The position numbers and the translations under genes were made by a program. The notes under the pieces are model-generated. The model was given only the letters and a program-made list of their open reading frames with translations. It ran no database searches and was not told the origin of the DNA. A DNA stretch of 64,000 nt, from positions 1,367,472 to 1,431,471 of the forward strand of contig CAJNDS010001112.1 of NCBI GenBank assembly GCA_905221605.1, written 5' to 3'. Every line of letters begins with the position of its first letter. Position 1 is the stretch's first letter. Below are positions 1 through 10,107 of the stretch, in pieces. The stretch comes from Symbiodinium natans (Eukaryota; Sar; Dinophyceae; Suessiales; Symbiodiniaceae).

Positions 1-27
1 GTTGAGCCTTCGGAATACTTGGGAACA

Positions 28-172
28 TTTTGTTTTTGTCAATCTTTGGGTACTACAATTCCTAAGAAAACAGCTGAAGTTTGAATTCTTGGATTCTTGG
101 GTAGTATAATTCCGAAGAAACAGCTGAAATTATAAATGTTTTCCCAGGGTTCCAAGTTTCATCACAAAAGGA
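28..172 (+). mobile_element. Family V element, two partial copies
   Basis: Two imperfect tandem copies of a motif with TACTAnAATTCC and AAACAGCT, ending in GGTTCCAAG. The same family forms the in-frame intron at 6041-6250, and a further fragment lies at 553-625. I see no coding frame here. Confidence 0.45.
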
Positions 173-340
173 GCAAACCCTAAACCCTAAACCCTAAACC
201 CTATAAACCCTAAACCCTAAACCCTAAGCCCTAAGCCCTAAACCCTAAACCCTAAACCCTAAAACCTAAACCCTAAGCCCGAAACCCTAAGCCCTAAGCC
301 CTAAGCCCTAAACCCTAAACCCTAAACCCTAAACCCTAAA
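173..340. repeat. CCCTAAA telomere-type array
   Basis: About 24 units of CCCTAAA, some changed to CCCTAAG. Unique sequence lies on both sides, so this is interstitial and not a chromosome end. The tract at 471-563 runs in the opposite orientation (TTTAGGG), so the two enclose the exon at 363-459. Confidence 0.95.
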
Positions 341-362
341 GTATAGGAGTCTCCAGCAGCCG

Positions 363-459
363 AAGAACGGATGCTGGAAGCTCCAGCGCTGCATCTCCTC
401 GAAGGCGGCCGCAGTACTCTTCTGGGTCCTCACCATCGCCCACTGCGCGGTGTACCTTG
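363..459 (+). CDS. Exon of a membrane protein (partial)
   Basis: Open frame reading roughly KNGCWKLQRC then a hydrophobic stretch (AAAVLFWVLTIAHCAVYLG) that would make one membrane helix. It lies between two telomere-type tracts with unclear splice sites. It may be an upstream exon of the membrane protein at 3254-4057, given the same strand and hydrophobic character. That link is inference. Confidence 0.5.
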
Positions 460-625
460 GGGATTTTTGGGGGTTTAGGGTTTAGGGTTTAGGGTTTAGG
501 GCTTAGGGCTTAGGGTTTAGGGTTTAGGGTTTAGGTTAGGGTCTAGGGTTTAGGGTTAGGGTACTAGAATTCCTAAGAAGCAGCTAAAATGTGATGATTT
601 TTGCTAGGGTTCCAAGATCGGCATA

Positions 626-1299
626 GGTACATGCTGGGGCCCGGGATGTTCCGGGAGCTGATGAACTTCGTGCTCTGGGCCTCTTGCTCGGGGCCTTCAT
701 ATGGGCCATATGGGGTATGTCCCGAAATACGGAGTACCCCCTCTAACGCCCCAAGTAGAAGAATCCCCTTGAAGGGACCCCCCAAAAAGGGTACACCTCT
801 TCTCGGAAACAAATCAGGGTTCCCTCTTGGGATTACTGTTTCTACGGCGCACCCTCTTCTTTGGGGTACCCCAAAAAGATACCCTACTTCAGAGGAGGGG
901 CCCTTTGCTTTGCTCCTGTGGGCTTTCGCTAGTTGTGATTGTGGATCTTGTGCAAAAGCTCGAACGCCCGAAACATCCCAAGCCGGAGGAGGGCCCTGAT
1001 AGGCCCTGCAAGCCTTCAGAGCAGTTCATTTGCGGGTAGTTTCATGGTCCCTCAATATGGTCCCTTACCTCCTTTATATGGGTTCTGATGTACGGGCCCG
1101 CAAGAGTATACAAGGGGGGGGGGGGGGGGTACCCTTTTCAGGGCCCATACTCAGAGACCGTGCAACTACCCGTAGAAATCAGGTTTGGGCAACGGGCGTG
1201 CCCCTGGCAACCATGACCATCATCGAGGTCGGGGTGCGCGTGGCAGCCCAGGGTGGGCCCCTATGGAGGTGCGCAAAGTGCCAAAAATCACGTGTAACC
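626..1299. other. No supported gene; contains a family M element
   Basis: Unassigned sequence with several overlapping short open frames on both strands and no exon-like composition. Positions 1036-1175 match family M: GGGTAGTT and TGGTCCCT at the left, GGGCCCAT and CAACTACCC at the right, with a G14 run inside. Degenerate CCCTAAA repeats follow at 1300-1460. Confidence 0.5.
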
Positions 1300-1593
1300 C
1301 CTAAACCGTCTAAACCCTAAACCGTCTAAACCCTAAACCAGATACACTCTAAACCCTAAACCATTTAAGCCTTAATCCTAAACCATATAAAAGCGAGCGA
1401 CTAAACCATAAACACCCTAACCCTCAACCCTAAACCATATAAACCCTAACCCTAAACCCCAATGTCTATGAAGTCGGGCCGCAGCCTGGCATCTAGCCGA
1501 GCCAGGTGGCGATCTTGGCGGAAGATGATGATCCCCCTGCACCTTGCGAACTCCTTGAGTCCACTTTCAGGTCACTTCTTTCTCATTCCTTCC

Positions 1594-1641
1594 CCCTAAA
1601 CCCGGGTTTAGGGTTTAGGGTTTAGGGTTTAGGGTTTAGGG
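1594..1641. repeat. Palindromic telomere-repeat junction
   Basis: A perfect 20-bp palindrome, CCCTAAACCCGGGTTTAGGG (1594-1613), runs into TTTAGGG repeats. The repeats diverge from the centre, opposite to the arrangement expected of an end-to-end chromosome fusion. Confidence 0.9.
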
Positions 1642-2015
1642 ATTCATGCCCAGAAGGGCTCTTTTGCTCACCCCAGTCCCCCAAAATCGGGATCGCAAGG
1701 TACCACCAGCTAGAGGCATTGGTCCTCGTGGCCATGGCCTACCGTGGGATTATGAGCATCTACCTGCTCAGGGCTGCTTTGTTTCTCTGCGCCCGTTAGT
1801 AAACCACCTCGTTTTCCGAAAGTCTGTTTGTCTGTAAGTTTCTTCTTGCGAGCCGAGCATCATAACACTTATCTCTTTTAAACGGCGTTCCCAGGAGAGT
1901 ACCACTTCTACTGGTTCGTTGACCCTCACAGAGCTGCCAAACCCCCAGTCCACCCCCCCTCCTTACTGGGTTTAGTGTTTAGGTTAGTTTTTGGGTTTAG
2001 GGCTTCGCGACCCAG

Positions 2016-2153
2016 GACGCCGGAGTGGGACAGCATACCGCCTTCGGTGTCAGATCAGGACAAGGCCACCGTCCTCATCCTCTGCGGCTATCGCGCGCTG
2101 CGAACCTGGGGAGACCTCCATTGTGTGTCCGTGCAGCAGACCCTACAGCAAAG
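2016..2153 (+). CDS. Exon, unknown protein
   Basis: Acceptor CCCAG|G at 2015/2016 opens a frame reading about TPEWDSIPPS then DQDKATVLILCGYRALRTWG and a Gln-rich end. A GC donor is possible near 2154. The mix of charged and hydrophobic residues looks like real protein. No family recognised. Confidence 0.5.
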
Positions 2154-2324
2154 GCCTGGGACCCCAAATTTTTAAGAGGACCCCCCAAACCTCCCAACTC
2201 CACAAAAGCCCACCAAACCCGAACTTTCAGGCTTCTACACTTGGCGGTCGTTTGAAGTGGGCTCTCCCTCCTCAGTACACCCTTCTTGTGATGCATTGAG
2301 CCCGAAACCCTATTAAACGAAAAA

Positions 2325-2420
2325 ACCTAAACCTAAACCTGAACCTAACCCTAAACCCTAAACCCTAAACCCTAAGCCCTAAACCCTAAACCCCTTACAA
2401 ACCCGAAGCCCCAAGCCCTT
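2325..2420. repeat. CCCTAAA array, degenerate
   Basis: CCTAAA, CCCTAAA and CCCTAAG units directly upstream of the exon at 2448. Confidence 0.85.
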
Positions 2421-2447
2421 GTGACGCATTGATCAGCCCCCTTTCAG

Positions 2448-2540
2448 ACGACTCCGTGCCAAGAAGAACAAGCTCTGGATGGACGAGTACCTGCACAGGC
2501 TGGCGTTTTGGAATTCGGGGGAGGCAGTGCCTGAACAACG
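2448..2540 (+). CDS. Exon, unknown protein
   Basis: After TTTCAG the frame reads RLRAKKNKLWMDEYLHRLAF and continues WNSGEAVPEQ before AT-rich intron-like sequence. It is basic then amphipathic. The first base after AG is A, unlike the G seen at all well-supported junctions, so the left limit is uncertain. Confidence 0.45.
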
Positions 2541-2687
2541 TTCACCAAATATGGTAGAATATTGAATTTCTTTATATTTTTATTATAATAAATATGGTAA
2601 GTGTTTTTAGATTTAATAAGTATAATCATATGCGGGGTCTGTGATCCCCTCCTCGGTGATCAGAAGCCCTCACCACCCCCCAAATGG

Positions 2688-2775
2688 GGGTTTGCGAAAA
2701 CAAGGGACTCTACTATGGACCCCGAATAGTAGGGTTCCCTCATGATGGACCCCAATAAGGCACCCCTAATTTTGG
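2688..2775. mobile_element. Family T element
   Basis: Shares GGGTTCCCTCATG, 'GGACCCC' and 'AATAAGGCACCCC' motifs with copies near 48803, 55868 and 58878. Dispersed short element with no coding frame. Confidence 0.4.
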
Positions 2776-2911
2776 ATTAGCAGGCAAATACAAAACCCGC
2801 AACACTCCTTAAACCCTAGCCGTCCCCCCAAAAACAAACCCTGAACCCTAAACCCTACACCCTAAGTCCTAAACCCTGAACCCTAAAATCTTTGGGCTTC
2901 CCCCTCCCCAG

Positions 2912-2965
2912 GTTGAAGGAGCATCGCGCTCGGCTCGTGGTGAGGATCCAGTCCCTTTGCCTGGG
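2912..2965 (+). CDS. Short exon, unknown protein
   Basis: A pyrimidine-rich tract and CCCCAG|G lead into LKEHRARLVVRIQS, then sequence changing to TTTGGG-rich repeat. Basic and amphipathic; possibly part of the membrane-protein gene that continues at 3254. Confidence 0.4.
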
Positions 2966-3124
2966 GTGTGTTTTTGGGTTTAGGGTGTGTTTGGGTGTCC
3001 CGTTACCGAGGGCGACAGGGCCTTACTGCTTAGGGTGAAAAAGCTTTAAGGGGCAGGGCGCTTCGAGAAGACGCAGCATGTTGTTTTCTTGACCCGTTCC
3101 TCTTACAAAGGCTGCTTTGGGCCC

Positions 3125-3225
3125 GAAACCCTGAACCCTAAACCCCAAACCCTAAACCCCAAACCCTAAACCCTAAACCCTAAATCCTAAACTCTAACCC
3201 CTACACCCTAAACCCTAAACCCTAC
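3125..3225. repeat. CCCTAAA array
   Basis: About 14 units with point variants (CCCTACA, CCCTAAT), ending just before the coding exon at 3254. Confidence 0.9.
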
Positions 3226-3253
3226 ACCCCTGGTGCCGAGTCCATGAGAGCCA

Positions 3254-4057
3254 AGTAAGGCGCATGGTCGACAGGAAGTTGCCGCAGCTGCTTTTTCTGC
3301 TCGCCTCGCTGCTGTACTGCGGGGCCGAGTTCCTTAGCTTTGGAGTAGAGGGTTTAGGGTTTAGGGTTTAGGGTTTAGGGTTTAGGGTATATACTTTTTA
3401 GGCATAAGTAGCTCTCATAGGAACCCAGAACCAAAAAAAAGCATTAAAGTATGGTACTCCAAGACCCAGGTTCTTCGACTTCGTGCGCACCTCGCAAGTC
3501 CCTTGCTCAGCCAATAGTTGAACTTTAAGCCTTTTTGGGTCTCCTTATTAAGAATGGTAAAGTTTAAGCTTCTTTCCCCCCTTAGTTATTGGAGAACCTG
3601 GAGAAATAAGGTCCTGGGCTACGTGCTCGTCATCGCCTTCGGCTGCGAGTTCCTGATACGGACGAAGGCGCAGGGCGGGGAGATCTTCTTCCGGCCTCTC
3701 TTCAACAAGCTGGAGTTCTGCGTGCTCGCCGCGGGCACCTGGTGCCTCTTCTACGCCTCCTGGCACCTGGGCCTTGGAGTACTCTACTTTAATGTTTTTT
3801 TTTTTTAAGTTCTGGTTTCCTAAAAAGTATATCCTATTATAGCTACTTATACCTAGAAAGTATATCCTATTATAGCTATACTTCTACCTAAAATGTATAT
3901 ACTCTTTTTTCCAGGGTCTACTCCAAAGCGAAGGTACACGCAGTACTTGGCCTCTTCGAAGGCCGAGGCCACCGCTGTGGCAGCCGCCACCGCGGTCCTG
4001 CTGCTGCTCCACCGCTGCATTCGGCTGCTGGGCATCCAGCTGAAGGCTCTGAAGAGG
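3254..4057 (+). CDS. Multi-pass membrane protein, four exons (partial gene)
   Basis: Exons 3254-3328, 3470-3497, 3611-3762 and 3934 to about 4057 join in one frame. The first reads RRMVDRKLPQLLFLLASLLY then CGAEF, a hydrophobic helix. The second continues FDFVRTSQ. The third has LGYVLVIAFGCEFLIRT and FCVLAAGTWCLFYASW, two further helices. The fourth has a long Ala/Leu stretch followed by HRCIRLLGIQLKALKR, with regularly spaced arginines. The helix order and basic last segment recall a voltage-sensor-like bundle, but I recognise no signature and do not assign a function. All three introns are introners: GT donor with TSD GTTC/GTTC, GT donor with GTCC/GTCC, and GC donor with GCAC/GTAC. The 3' end runs into telomere repeat and a G33 run, so the next exon cannot be joined with certainty. 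Confidence 0.75.
3329..3469 (-). mobile_element. Family A introner in reverse orientation, spliced as an intron
   Basis: The reverse complement matches the other family-A copies (3763, 36886, 53429, 53702), including GGTTCTGGGTTCCTAT and the GGAGTA/TACTCC inverted ends. Here it starts CTTAGC and ends ACCCAG, flanked by GTTC on both sides. Removing it with a GT donor and AG|G acceptor keeps the frame (...CGAEFFDFVRT...). A TTTAGGG tract (about 3349-3387) lies inside. Confidence 0.8.
3498..3610 (+). mobile_element. Family B introner (intron)
   Basis: Starts GTCC|CTTGCTC and ends GGAGAAATAAG|GTCC; perfect 4-bp TSD GTCC, GT donor. Shares TAGTTGAACTT, TTTTTGGGTCTCCTTATT and TTATTGGAGAA with copies at 5442, 13815, 34038, 34588 and 34902. 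Confidence 0.85.
3763..3933 (+). mobile_element. Family A introner (intron)
   Basis: Forward copy: GCAC|CTGGGCCTTGGAGTAC to CTACTCCAAAGCGAAG|GTAC. GC donor. A TATATCCTATTATAGCTA segment is internally duplicated, so this copy is longer than the others. Confidence 0.8.
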
Positions 4058-4077
4058 GGTTTAGGGTTTAGGGTTAA

Positions 4078-4110
<33 letters not shown>
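4058..4110. repeat. TTTAGGG tract followed by a G33 run
   Basis: Three TTTAGGG units pass into about 33 consecutive G (4078-4110). Long G or C runs recur next to such tracts (5243, 5300, 5850, 53979), and their lengths may be unreliable in the assembly. Confidence 0.8.
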
Positions 4111-4251
4111 CGTTTTTGAAGGAGCCAACCTCTTAAGTGGAACACTGGAAGTGCCCAACTCCAGTTGGAGCTGGAAGTGGGGTAGATGCACTCCCCCTTC
4201 CCATCTCCAGACACACGTTCCATCCGACGACCGGACGTCCAACTAGCGCAG

Positions 4252-5849
4252 GTCTCCGCCAGCGATTTCGATGCTGACAGCGTGATGAATGCCAAGGCGG
4301 CGGTGCAGGGTCGTCTCCATTTGGCCAGGGTCATAAACCCCCGACTCGTACACTACAGCCCCTGCTACGCATGTGGAGTTGACAACATATGTACACAAGC
4401 ACATGCTTATTATACGCATGTATGTATGTATGCATGCATGTATGTATGTATGTACATACGTATGTACATACATATGTATGTCTGCGTGTGCATATGTATG
4501 TAGGTATGTATCTATATATATGCACTTGCGCAGACGCACGCACTTGCGTAATCACACTGCCTTGACCCGGCCAGCGTTGCCAAAAATACTGCCAAGACGT
4601 TGCATGGCTCCAGCATCTCGGGCAACCACTCCCGTCCTATGCACTCCGTCGTGTTACACTAGTACATTTGCACACATTTACACATGGCGTCTGTATGCAT
4701 ACATGTGTGTGCATTTGTACGCTGTTTGGTTGGTTCTTTGATTCGTTCATGCATGTCGTATGCGTCCGTTCACGCATTCACTCATTCACCCGTGCTTCCA
4801 ATCACTTACAGCAGTTTCGTTGTGAACGCGGTGGTGAATATGATGAAAAGTTGTCATGCAGGCATGTCGGGCATGCTGCCCGAGTCCTGCTGCAACAAAA
4901 GGCCCTGAACTAACTCCTAGGTAGGACAAGGGGGACCCTTAAAAGGGGACCCTTCTTAACCCTCTTTTGGCTCTCTTCAACAGGGACCTTACTCAGAGGG
5001 TCTATGTCCCCAAGGGTCCCCCTAATCCTATCCCCTACAGCTATTGGTACATGTATCTAACTGCGCACAAGCGCCTACACGCAACGCAGCCACCACCTTC
5101 TGCCCTGTGGCCAAGGCTGTGCAGATCTTCATGGCCAAGTTCGGCACCATGGTGGAGGTTCCGCCGAACAACGTTAAGGTCGACCTGCCCGGCTCCATGA
5201 TCCCTGGCTTGAGGTTTAGGGTTTAGGGTTTAGGGTTTAGAGGGGGGGGGGGGGAAGGGGGAGTTTTGCATCTCGGGGTCTTAGAGCTAAAGCTCTAACC
5301 CCCCCCCCCCCCCCCCCCCCCCCCAAGGCCTGAACCCTGATTCCCGTGTACGCCCTCGAAGTCCCGCAGGAACCCACATGTCTCGGAAACCCGCAAGCCA
5401 ACGCCCTGCCATCCCAGGATCCACATCCAGAAGGCCAGCCTGAAGCTTACTTCGCCTTGAGCAGAACTTCAAACTTTTTGGGTTTCCTTATTTGGTAGGA
5501 ATATCTTATTTAGTAGGAAAATCTTATTTAGTAGGAATACCTTATTTCGTAGGAATATTAAGGTTTAACCTTTTGTTCCCCCTGGGTTATTGGAGAAGTA
5601 AGGAAGAGAGAGGCCTTCGAACAGATGCATCTTCCCGTCACGGTCATGGGCGGCCTCATCGAGGAGCGGTTCTTGGATTCAGTCGTTCTTGCCCCCCGAA
5701 GAGCCCAATACCCCTTAACTAAGGAATATTCCTTACATCATATTCAGGATCCCTCTATCATTTAAGGCATAATTCCTGAATTAAGGAGTCTGGGCTCTCT
5801 GGCCCCGCAGTGCTGACAGCGCCGAGTAGCCCTGGACCCTAGACCCTCC

Positions 5850-5881
<32 letters not shown>

Positions 5882-6299
5882 AAAAGTGCTGTGAGGCTGC
5901 CAGGCAGGCTGCAAAAAGAACCCCGGGTTCTTAAGCCACCGGTAGAAAGAGGACCTCTTCGTGGACTTCTTCAGCGCCGACACCACCAAGGAGCTGGGGC
6001 GGCCCATCGCCTTCGCCCCCCGGGTGCGGGGCCGGACCAAGATCCTTGGAGAATACTTGGGGTACAGCTTTTTTTGGGGCACTATAATTCCTAAGAAGCA
6101 GCTCGAAATAACATGTTTGGGTATCGTATAGTCTCTCTCTCTCTCCGTCTCTCTCTCTCTCTCTCTTTTAAAGAATAAGATTTTTGGTACTAGAATTCCC
6201 AAGAAACAGCTAAAATTGTACTTCTTGCTAGGGTTCCAAGTTCAGCCTAGGATCCGCATCAAGAACATGCTGCTGCCCCTGGGCTTAGGGGGCGACTGA
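4252..6299 (+). CDS. Multi-exon gene of unknown function (partial model)
   Basis: Probable exons: 4252-4329 (VSASDFDADSVMNAKAAVQG), about 4811-4902 (SFVVNAVVNMMKSCHAGMSG and a Cys pair), about 5082-5206 (FCPVAKAVQIFMAKFGTMVE, then PPNNVKVDLPGSM), 5418-5441, 5603-5675 (FEQMHLPVTVMGGLIEERFL), 5952-6040 (DLFVDFFSADTTKELGRPIA, then FAPRVRGRTK) and 6251 onward (IRIKNMLLPLGLGGD, stop at 6297-6299 unless another GC-donor intron follows). The last four join in frame through GA-AG introns with TSDs GAAG/GAAG, GATT/GACC and GATC/GATC. Earlier joins are not resolved. It may be the 3' part of the membrane-protein gene ending near 4057. No domain recognised. Confidence 0.6.
4417..4520. repeat. ATGT/GTAT microsatellite
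   Basis: Imperfect TATG/CATA repeats, then more diffuse CATTCA-type low-complexity sequence to about 4800. It lies in a probable intron of the surrounding gene. Confidence 0.85.
4921..5038 (+). mobile_element. Family P element
   Basis: Begins near GGACAAGGGGGACCCTT and ends AAGGGTCCCCCTAATCC plus TATCCCCTA, forming inverted ends. A close second copy at 45434-45553 is nested in a family M element. Here it lies between two exons and is probably intronic. Confidence 0.75.
5442..5602 (+). mobile_element. Family B introner (intron)
   Basis: GAAG|CTTACTTCGCC to TTATTGGAGAAGTAAG|GAAG; perfect TSD and GA donor. The internal unit TTATTTAGTAGGAATA is repeated about four times, an expansion absent from other B copies. 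Confidence 0.8.
5676..5951 (+). mobile_element. Intron carrying a family J element
   Basis: The GA-donor intron between ...EERFL and DLFVDFF... contains a diverged J element (about 5690-5803, GAGCCCAATACCCCTTAA to GGAGTCTGGGCTC), followed by a C run and an A run (5850-5885). Confidence 0.55.
6041..6250 (+). mobile_element. Family V introner (intron) with TC microsatellite
   Basis: GATC|CTTGGAGAATACTTGG to GTTCCAAGTTCAGCCTAG|GATC: perfect TSD GATC and GA donor. A CT-repeat (6131-6168) splits it, and two TACTA-AATTCC modules flank that repeat. Confidence 0.8.
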
Positions 6300-6379
6300 G
6301 GGTTTGGGCGTTTCGAGTTGGGGGGGCTAGGGAAAGCACTGCTTTCAGTGGTTTAGGGGTGTAGGGGTGTTTCGAGTGC

Positions 6380-6444
<65 letters not shown>

Positions 6445-8632
6445 GTGTAGGGGTGGCTTCGGGTTTTGGGTCCAGGGGTTTTTGGTCCCTTGGGTTTTGA
6501 TGTTCAACTTCAGCATTCCAATGCTTCAGTCGGTGATGCAGCCTTTGTGTCCTCTACCCGCTCAACCTCGAACCCCTCACGCTGAGCCCCCGAAACCCTA
6601 AACCCTGAACCCTAAACCCTAAACCCTAAACCCTCCTGAACCCTGATTGCACCTGAAGGCCCCTCGCTTTCTTGAAGCCTCCAAGGCCACTTCCAGGAAG
6701 TCGTCCTAAAGCCTAAGCACCCCCGAAGCCCTAAACCCGAAACTCTCAACTCCAAAATCCTAAGCCCTAAACCCTGAGTCTTTATACCTTTGTCTAGTTT
6801 GTCTTGTTTGGGTAGCCGTCCCCCGATGAACGGCGAACGAAGGCCCGGGACAGACAAGGATGTCGCAGTGCTTGCGCAGAACCCCTAACTTTCCCCAATG
6901 AACGATGCGTGATGTCCCAGCAGTGCGATGTTACCATCAGCCAGGAGGGTGGCAAACAAAAGGCCCAACCTGCACAAAGGCTCCTAAACCCCAAACCCCT
7001 AACCCCTAAACCCTAAACCCTAAACCCTAAACCCTAAACCCTAAACCCGTGATCCCATTGGGGTCTGCTAGGCGGGTGGCAAAAAAAACCCTAAACCCTA
7101 AACCCTAAAAGGCTCCTGGGGCCCGGGCCTGGCCTTGCTGAAGCCGGGGAAGGGGAGCCGGGCGGCTACTGGCAGTACCCCGGAGTTCGCGTGTTGCTGG
7201 GGTTTAGGGTTTAGGGTTTAGGGTTTAGGGTTTACGGTTTAGGGTTTAGGGTTTCGGGTTCAGGGCCTTCTGCGGTCTTAGTACGAGGAGTTTCTGGGTG
7301 CAGGGCTTGCGTTGTAGGGTTCAGGGGTTGGGCTTTAGGATTTCTCAGGTTTAGGGTTTCGGGTTTTCAATGAGACCTGCTGCAAAAAAGGGTCTACGAT
7401 GTGTAGTGGCTATCGGAAAATGATGTTTGACTTTCGTTGCCCGCATAATTCAGAACTCTAACGAACTGGTTCTATATAGCACAGTTGAGCTTGCGGTTTC
7501 GGATATGCAAGGCGGTTAGCGTCAAACGGGTAGCTGAACCCTCACCCCTAACAACCCATCGGATTGGGGTCATTTGGTTATGAGGTATGAGTGTGGGTGT
7601 TTATGAGTTTAGGGTGTGTCTAAAATGGAAGTAGCGGCGCGCGGGGATTTTGCTTTTGTGTTTCCAGCTTTACCCAGCCTGCCGAGTAATCTTGTGGGTT
7701 TAGTGGGAGGTAGCGACCGTAACGTTTTAATCACCTTTGCCCTTTCCTCTTGTGTGAGACTTGGCCGGTAGCCACCTGGTTCCACAGTTTGAGCTGGATG
7801 GAGCAGCGTCCCTTTCGGAGTAACGTGGTCTGTTGTCTCCCTGCAGTGCGACTGTGAGTCGGCTAGACGGGAAATGCCAAATCAAGGGGAGGTGAAGGGT
7901 ATGTTGAGTTTCAGGACACAGCAGTTTCAAGACTGTACCTCATTGTCTAGCTGCCAAGGTACGACAGAGTGGCGGCGGCCAAGAAACTTGGGTACTTTCT
8001 GAGTTTAGGGTGAAGGGCCATCAATGCACTTATAAGAATCCCACAGCCGGGTCAGGGCAGGTAGCTTACGCTTGAGGGTTCAAACTCTAAACCCTAACCT
8101 GCAAAATTTGCACGAAGCCAATCCTACATTATGGCAGCCACAAAGGCTACCGCCATTTTAGGGATCCCACCCTCACTCTCTAACTCTCTAAACTTACCCT
8201 AAACCCTAAACTCTAAACCCTAAACCCTAAACTCCCCTCCCCCCAAAAAATAAAAGTGTCCCTAAGGAGCAGAGTGGTGGACCTCATCTGTCAGCGACTC
8301 ACGGTGCCTTTTCCCACCCAAGACCCGGCGACCTTATCTCAAGACTCCATTGGCTCGAGGCCGCCGGGGGGGGGGGCGGTTAGGGTTTAGGGCAAAAAGG
8401 GTTTAGGGTTTAGGCTTAGGGCTTAGGGCGAGAGGGTTGGGGTTTAGGGTTTGGGGGTTGGGGGGTGGGGGGGGCTTTAGGGGTCAGGGGTTCAGGGTTT
8501 ACCTCAAAGATGGTACAAAGAATTTTCGCCGAGGCTTAGTAGGATCTCGGGCTGCTTAGGAAGCTTTGGGGTGTAGGGTTTAGGGTTTAGGGTTTCTCCC
8601 CGCCTCCCCCTCTCCTCGGCAGGCCCAAGAAG
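6300..8632. other. Repeat-rich stretch without a confident gene
   Basis: Holds an (AG)n tract (6380-6438) and telomere-type tracts at 6595-6640, 6985-7048, 7081-7110, 7201-7260, 8200-8235 and 8395-8480. A weak exon-like frame at about 7133-7195 reads GGYWQYPGVRVLL, and another lies at about 8262-8365. Positions 7350-8080 look like unique non-coding sequence. Confidence 0.6.
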
Positions 8633-8692
8633 ACCTTGCGCCAGATGGGCCAGAACCTCATCAAAGGCGCGCCATGGAGTCGGAGACCCCAT
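8633..8692 (+). CDS. Short exon, basic peptide
   Basis: A CT-rich tract and CGGCAG|G lead into PKKTLRQMGQNLIKGAPWSR. The composition is convincing but the exon is isolated, and the right limit is unclear. Confidence 0.5.
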
Positions 8693-8904
8693 AAACCCTG
8701 AGCCCTCTGCAGTAGCAGCAGCGCAGGTGGCAAAATCAAAACCCATCTCAAACCCGAAGTTGGTGAAACAAGATACGCCCAAGCTTGGCCCCTTGTTTAA
8801 GGGGAATATGCCTGGGGTTAGACCGCTCTAAGCTCTAAGTGACCTACAATCCCCGAAAACCCTACCCTCCCACCGAAGTGCTTGCTAGTGTGAGAGTCGG
8901 AACC

Positions 8905-9018
8905 CTAAACCCGAAGCCCTAAACCCGAAGCCCTAAACCCTAAACCCTGACCCCTAAACCCTAAACCCTAAACCCTAAACCCTAAACCCTAAACCCTAAA
9001 CCCTAAACCCTAAACCCC
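8905..9018. repeat. CCCTAAA array
   Basis: About 16 units, the first few with CCCGAAG variants, ending just before the exon at 9030. Confidence 0.95.
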
Positions 9019-9029
9019 AAACCACCGAG

Positions 9030-9223
9030 GCGCCCGGTACAAGGTGGGAACTGCAGTGGCCCAGGGCTTCCGCCGCTTGCGGATGGCGTTGCAAGACAGC
9101 TCGGTGCGCCATGTGGACACTCGGCCTTTGGGCGTTTTCTGTCCCGTGAAGGGAGGTCGACGGCTTTGCTTGCGCCTGAAAGTAACGTATCACAAAGCCT
9201 CTGCCAGAATGACAATCGTCTGA
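9030..9223 (+). CDS. Exon, unknown protein
   Basis: ACCGAG|G opens a frame with ARYKVGTAVAQGFRRLRMAL, then QDSSVRHVDTRPLG and a basic region. The frame closes with TGA at 9221-9223. The first ~30 residues look strongly protein-like; the tail may be intronic. Family not recognised. Confidence 0.5.
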
Positions 9224-9566
9224 TGCATGTAGCATGTTCTCGTTTAGGAGCTTTGCGCGACCTGCCCAAACTTCCCATTCCAACAGGCGCGGATGTAGGA
9301 TGAATGCGAGTTAGGTTCCTGTCCGACCCTCCCCAAAGCGGACCCTCATCCTGACTTCTCCGACTTCCCACCCTGACTTCCCTCAAGAGCTGAAGCCCGA
9401 ACAGACTAGAAGCCTCTGTTTGCGACAGGGGCGAAACCTCCCTTCAACACGAACCCTAAGGACCCCATGCACCTCTAGAGTATATACTTGGGCCTAAAAG
9501 CTCCTGAAAAGGGAACCTGCTTAAGGCCCAAGCATAGACGACAGATGCACATGCATCCTTTTCGCG

Positions 9567-9667
9567 TATTAGTTGAGTAGGTAACCTTTAACCTTTTTAG
9601 GGGTACTATAATCCCCTTATAATCCCAAAGGTTAACCTTTAATTCCCCCAGGTTACTGGACAACTAG
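9567..9667 (+). mobile_element. Family C element
   Basis: AGTAGGTAACCTTTAACC, a central TATAATCCCCTTATAATCCC inverted core, and GGTTACTGGACAACTAG. Near-identical in plan to 13484, 14277 and 41797 and to the in-frame intron 33840-33948. A telomere tract starts right after the final CTAG. Confidence 0.8.
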
Positions 9668-9668
9668 C

Positions 9669-9983
9669 CCTAAACCCTAAACCCTAAACCCTAAACCCTA
9701 AACCCTAAACCCTAAACCCTAAACCCTAAACCCTAAACCCTAAACCCTAAACCCTAAACCCTAAACCTTCTCCGTTGGTGAATCCTGGCTGGAAGCTAGG
9801 GTTGGTGTGGAACCTAGAAATTTCGTCAACTTGGGCTCTGGAGTTTGTACACAGTATTCCCTCTTCAGTTGCCCCGTGGAGCATTGCTAGACGGGTGGCA
9901 AAAAAAACCCTAAACCCTAAACCCTAAACCCTAAACCCTAAACCCTAAACCCTAAACCCTAAACCCTAAACCCTAAACCCTAG
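9669..9983. repeat. Two CCCTAAA arrays
   Basis: Arrays at 9669-9768 and 9907-9983. The second is entered through GCTAGACGGGTGGCA plus an A run (9886-9907), a junction also seen at 7067 and 52183. Confidence 0.9.
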
Positions 9984-9993
9984 GGTAACCCAG

Positions 9994-10107
9994 GACATGA
10001 ACGTCAACAACGTCATGCTGCAGTTTGAGGATCACGAGGGCCTGCTGGGCCATGGCTGCCTTACGCTGGGGATGAAGGCAGGATCGCCAGCAGTGGAAGC
10101 CACCAGG
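9994..10107 (+). CDS. Exon, unknown protein
   Basis: CCCAG|G starts a frame reading DMNVNNVMLQFEDHEGLLGH, then GCLTLGMKAGSPAVEATR, followed directly by TTTAGGG repeats. Good codon-like composition. No family recognised. Confidence 0.6.

Noticed and set aside
173-563. A chromosome end at the left of the window
   Set aside because: Telomere-type units occur in both orientations with unique sequence on both sides, and similar tracts recur throughout the window.
1462-1568. A minus-strand frame reading GLKEFARCRGIIIFRQDRHL, then ARLDARLRPDFIDIG
   Set aside because: Protein-like in composition, but it lacks clear splice sites, lies between telomere tracts and would be the only convincing minus-strand exon. 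Not enough to call.
3851-4334. Proline-rich and glycine-rich open frames over the G33 run
   Set aside because: They are translations of homopolymer and telomere sequence. Many other open frames containing GFRV, NPKP or TLNP runs are also just TTTAGGG/CCCTAAA read through.
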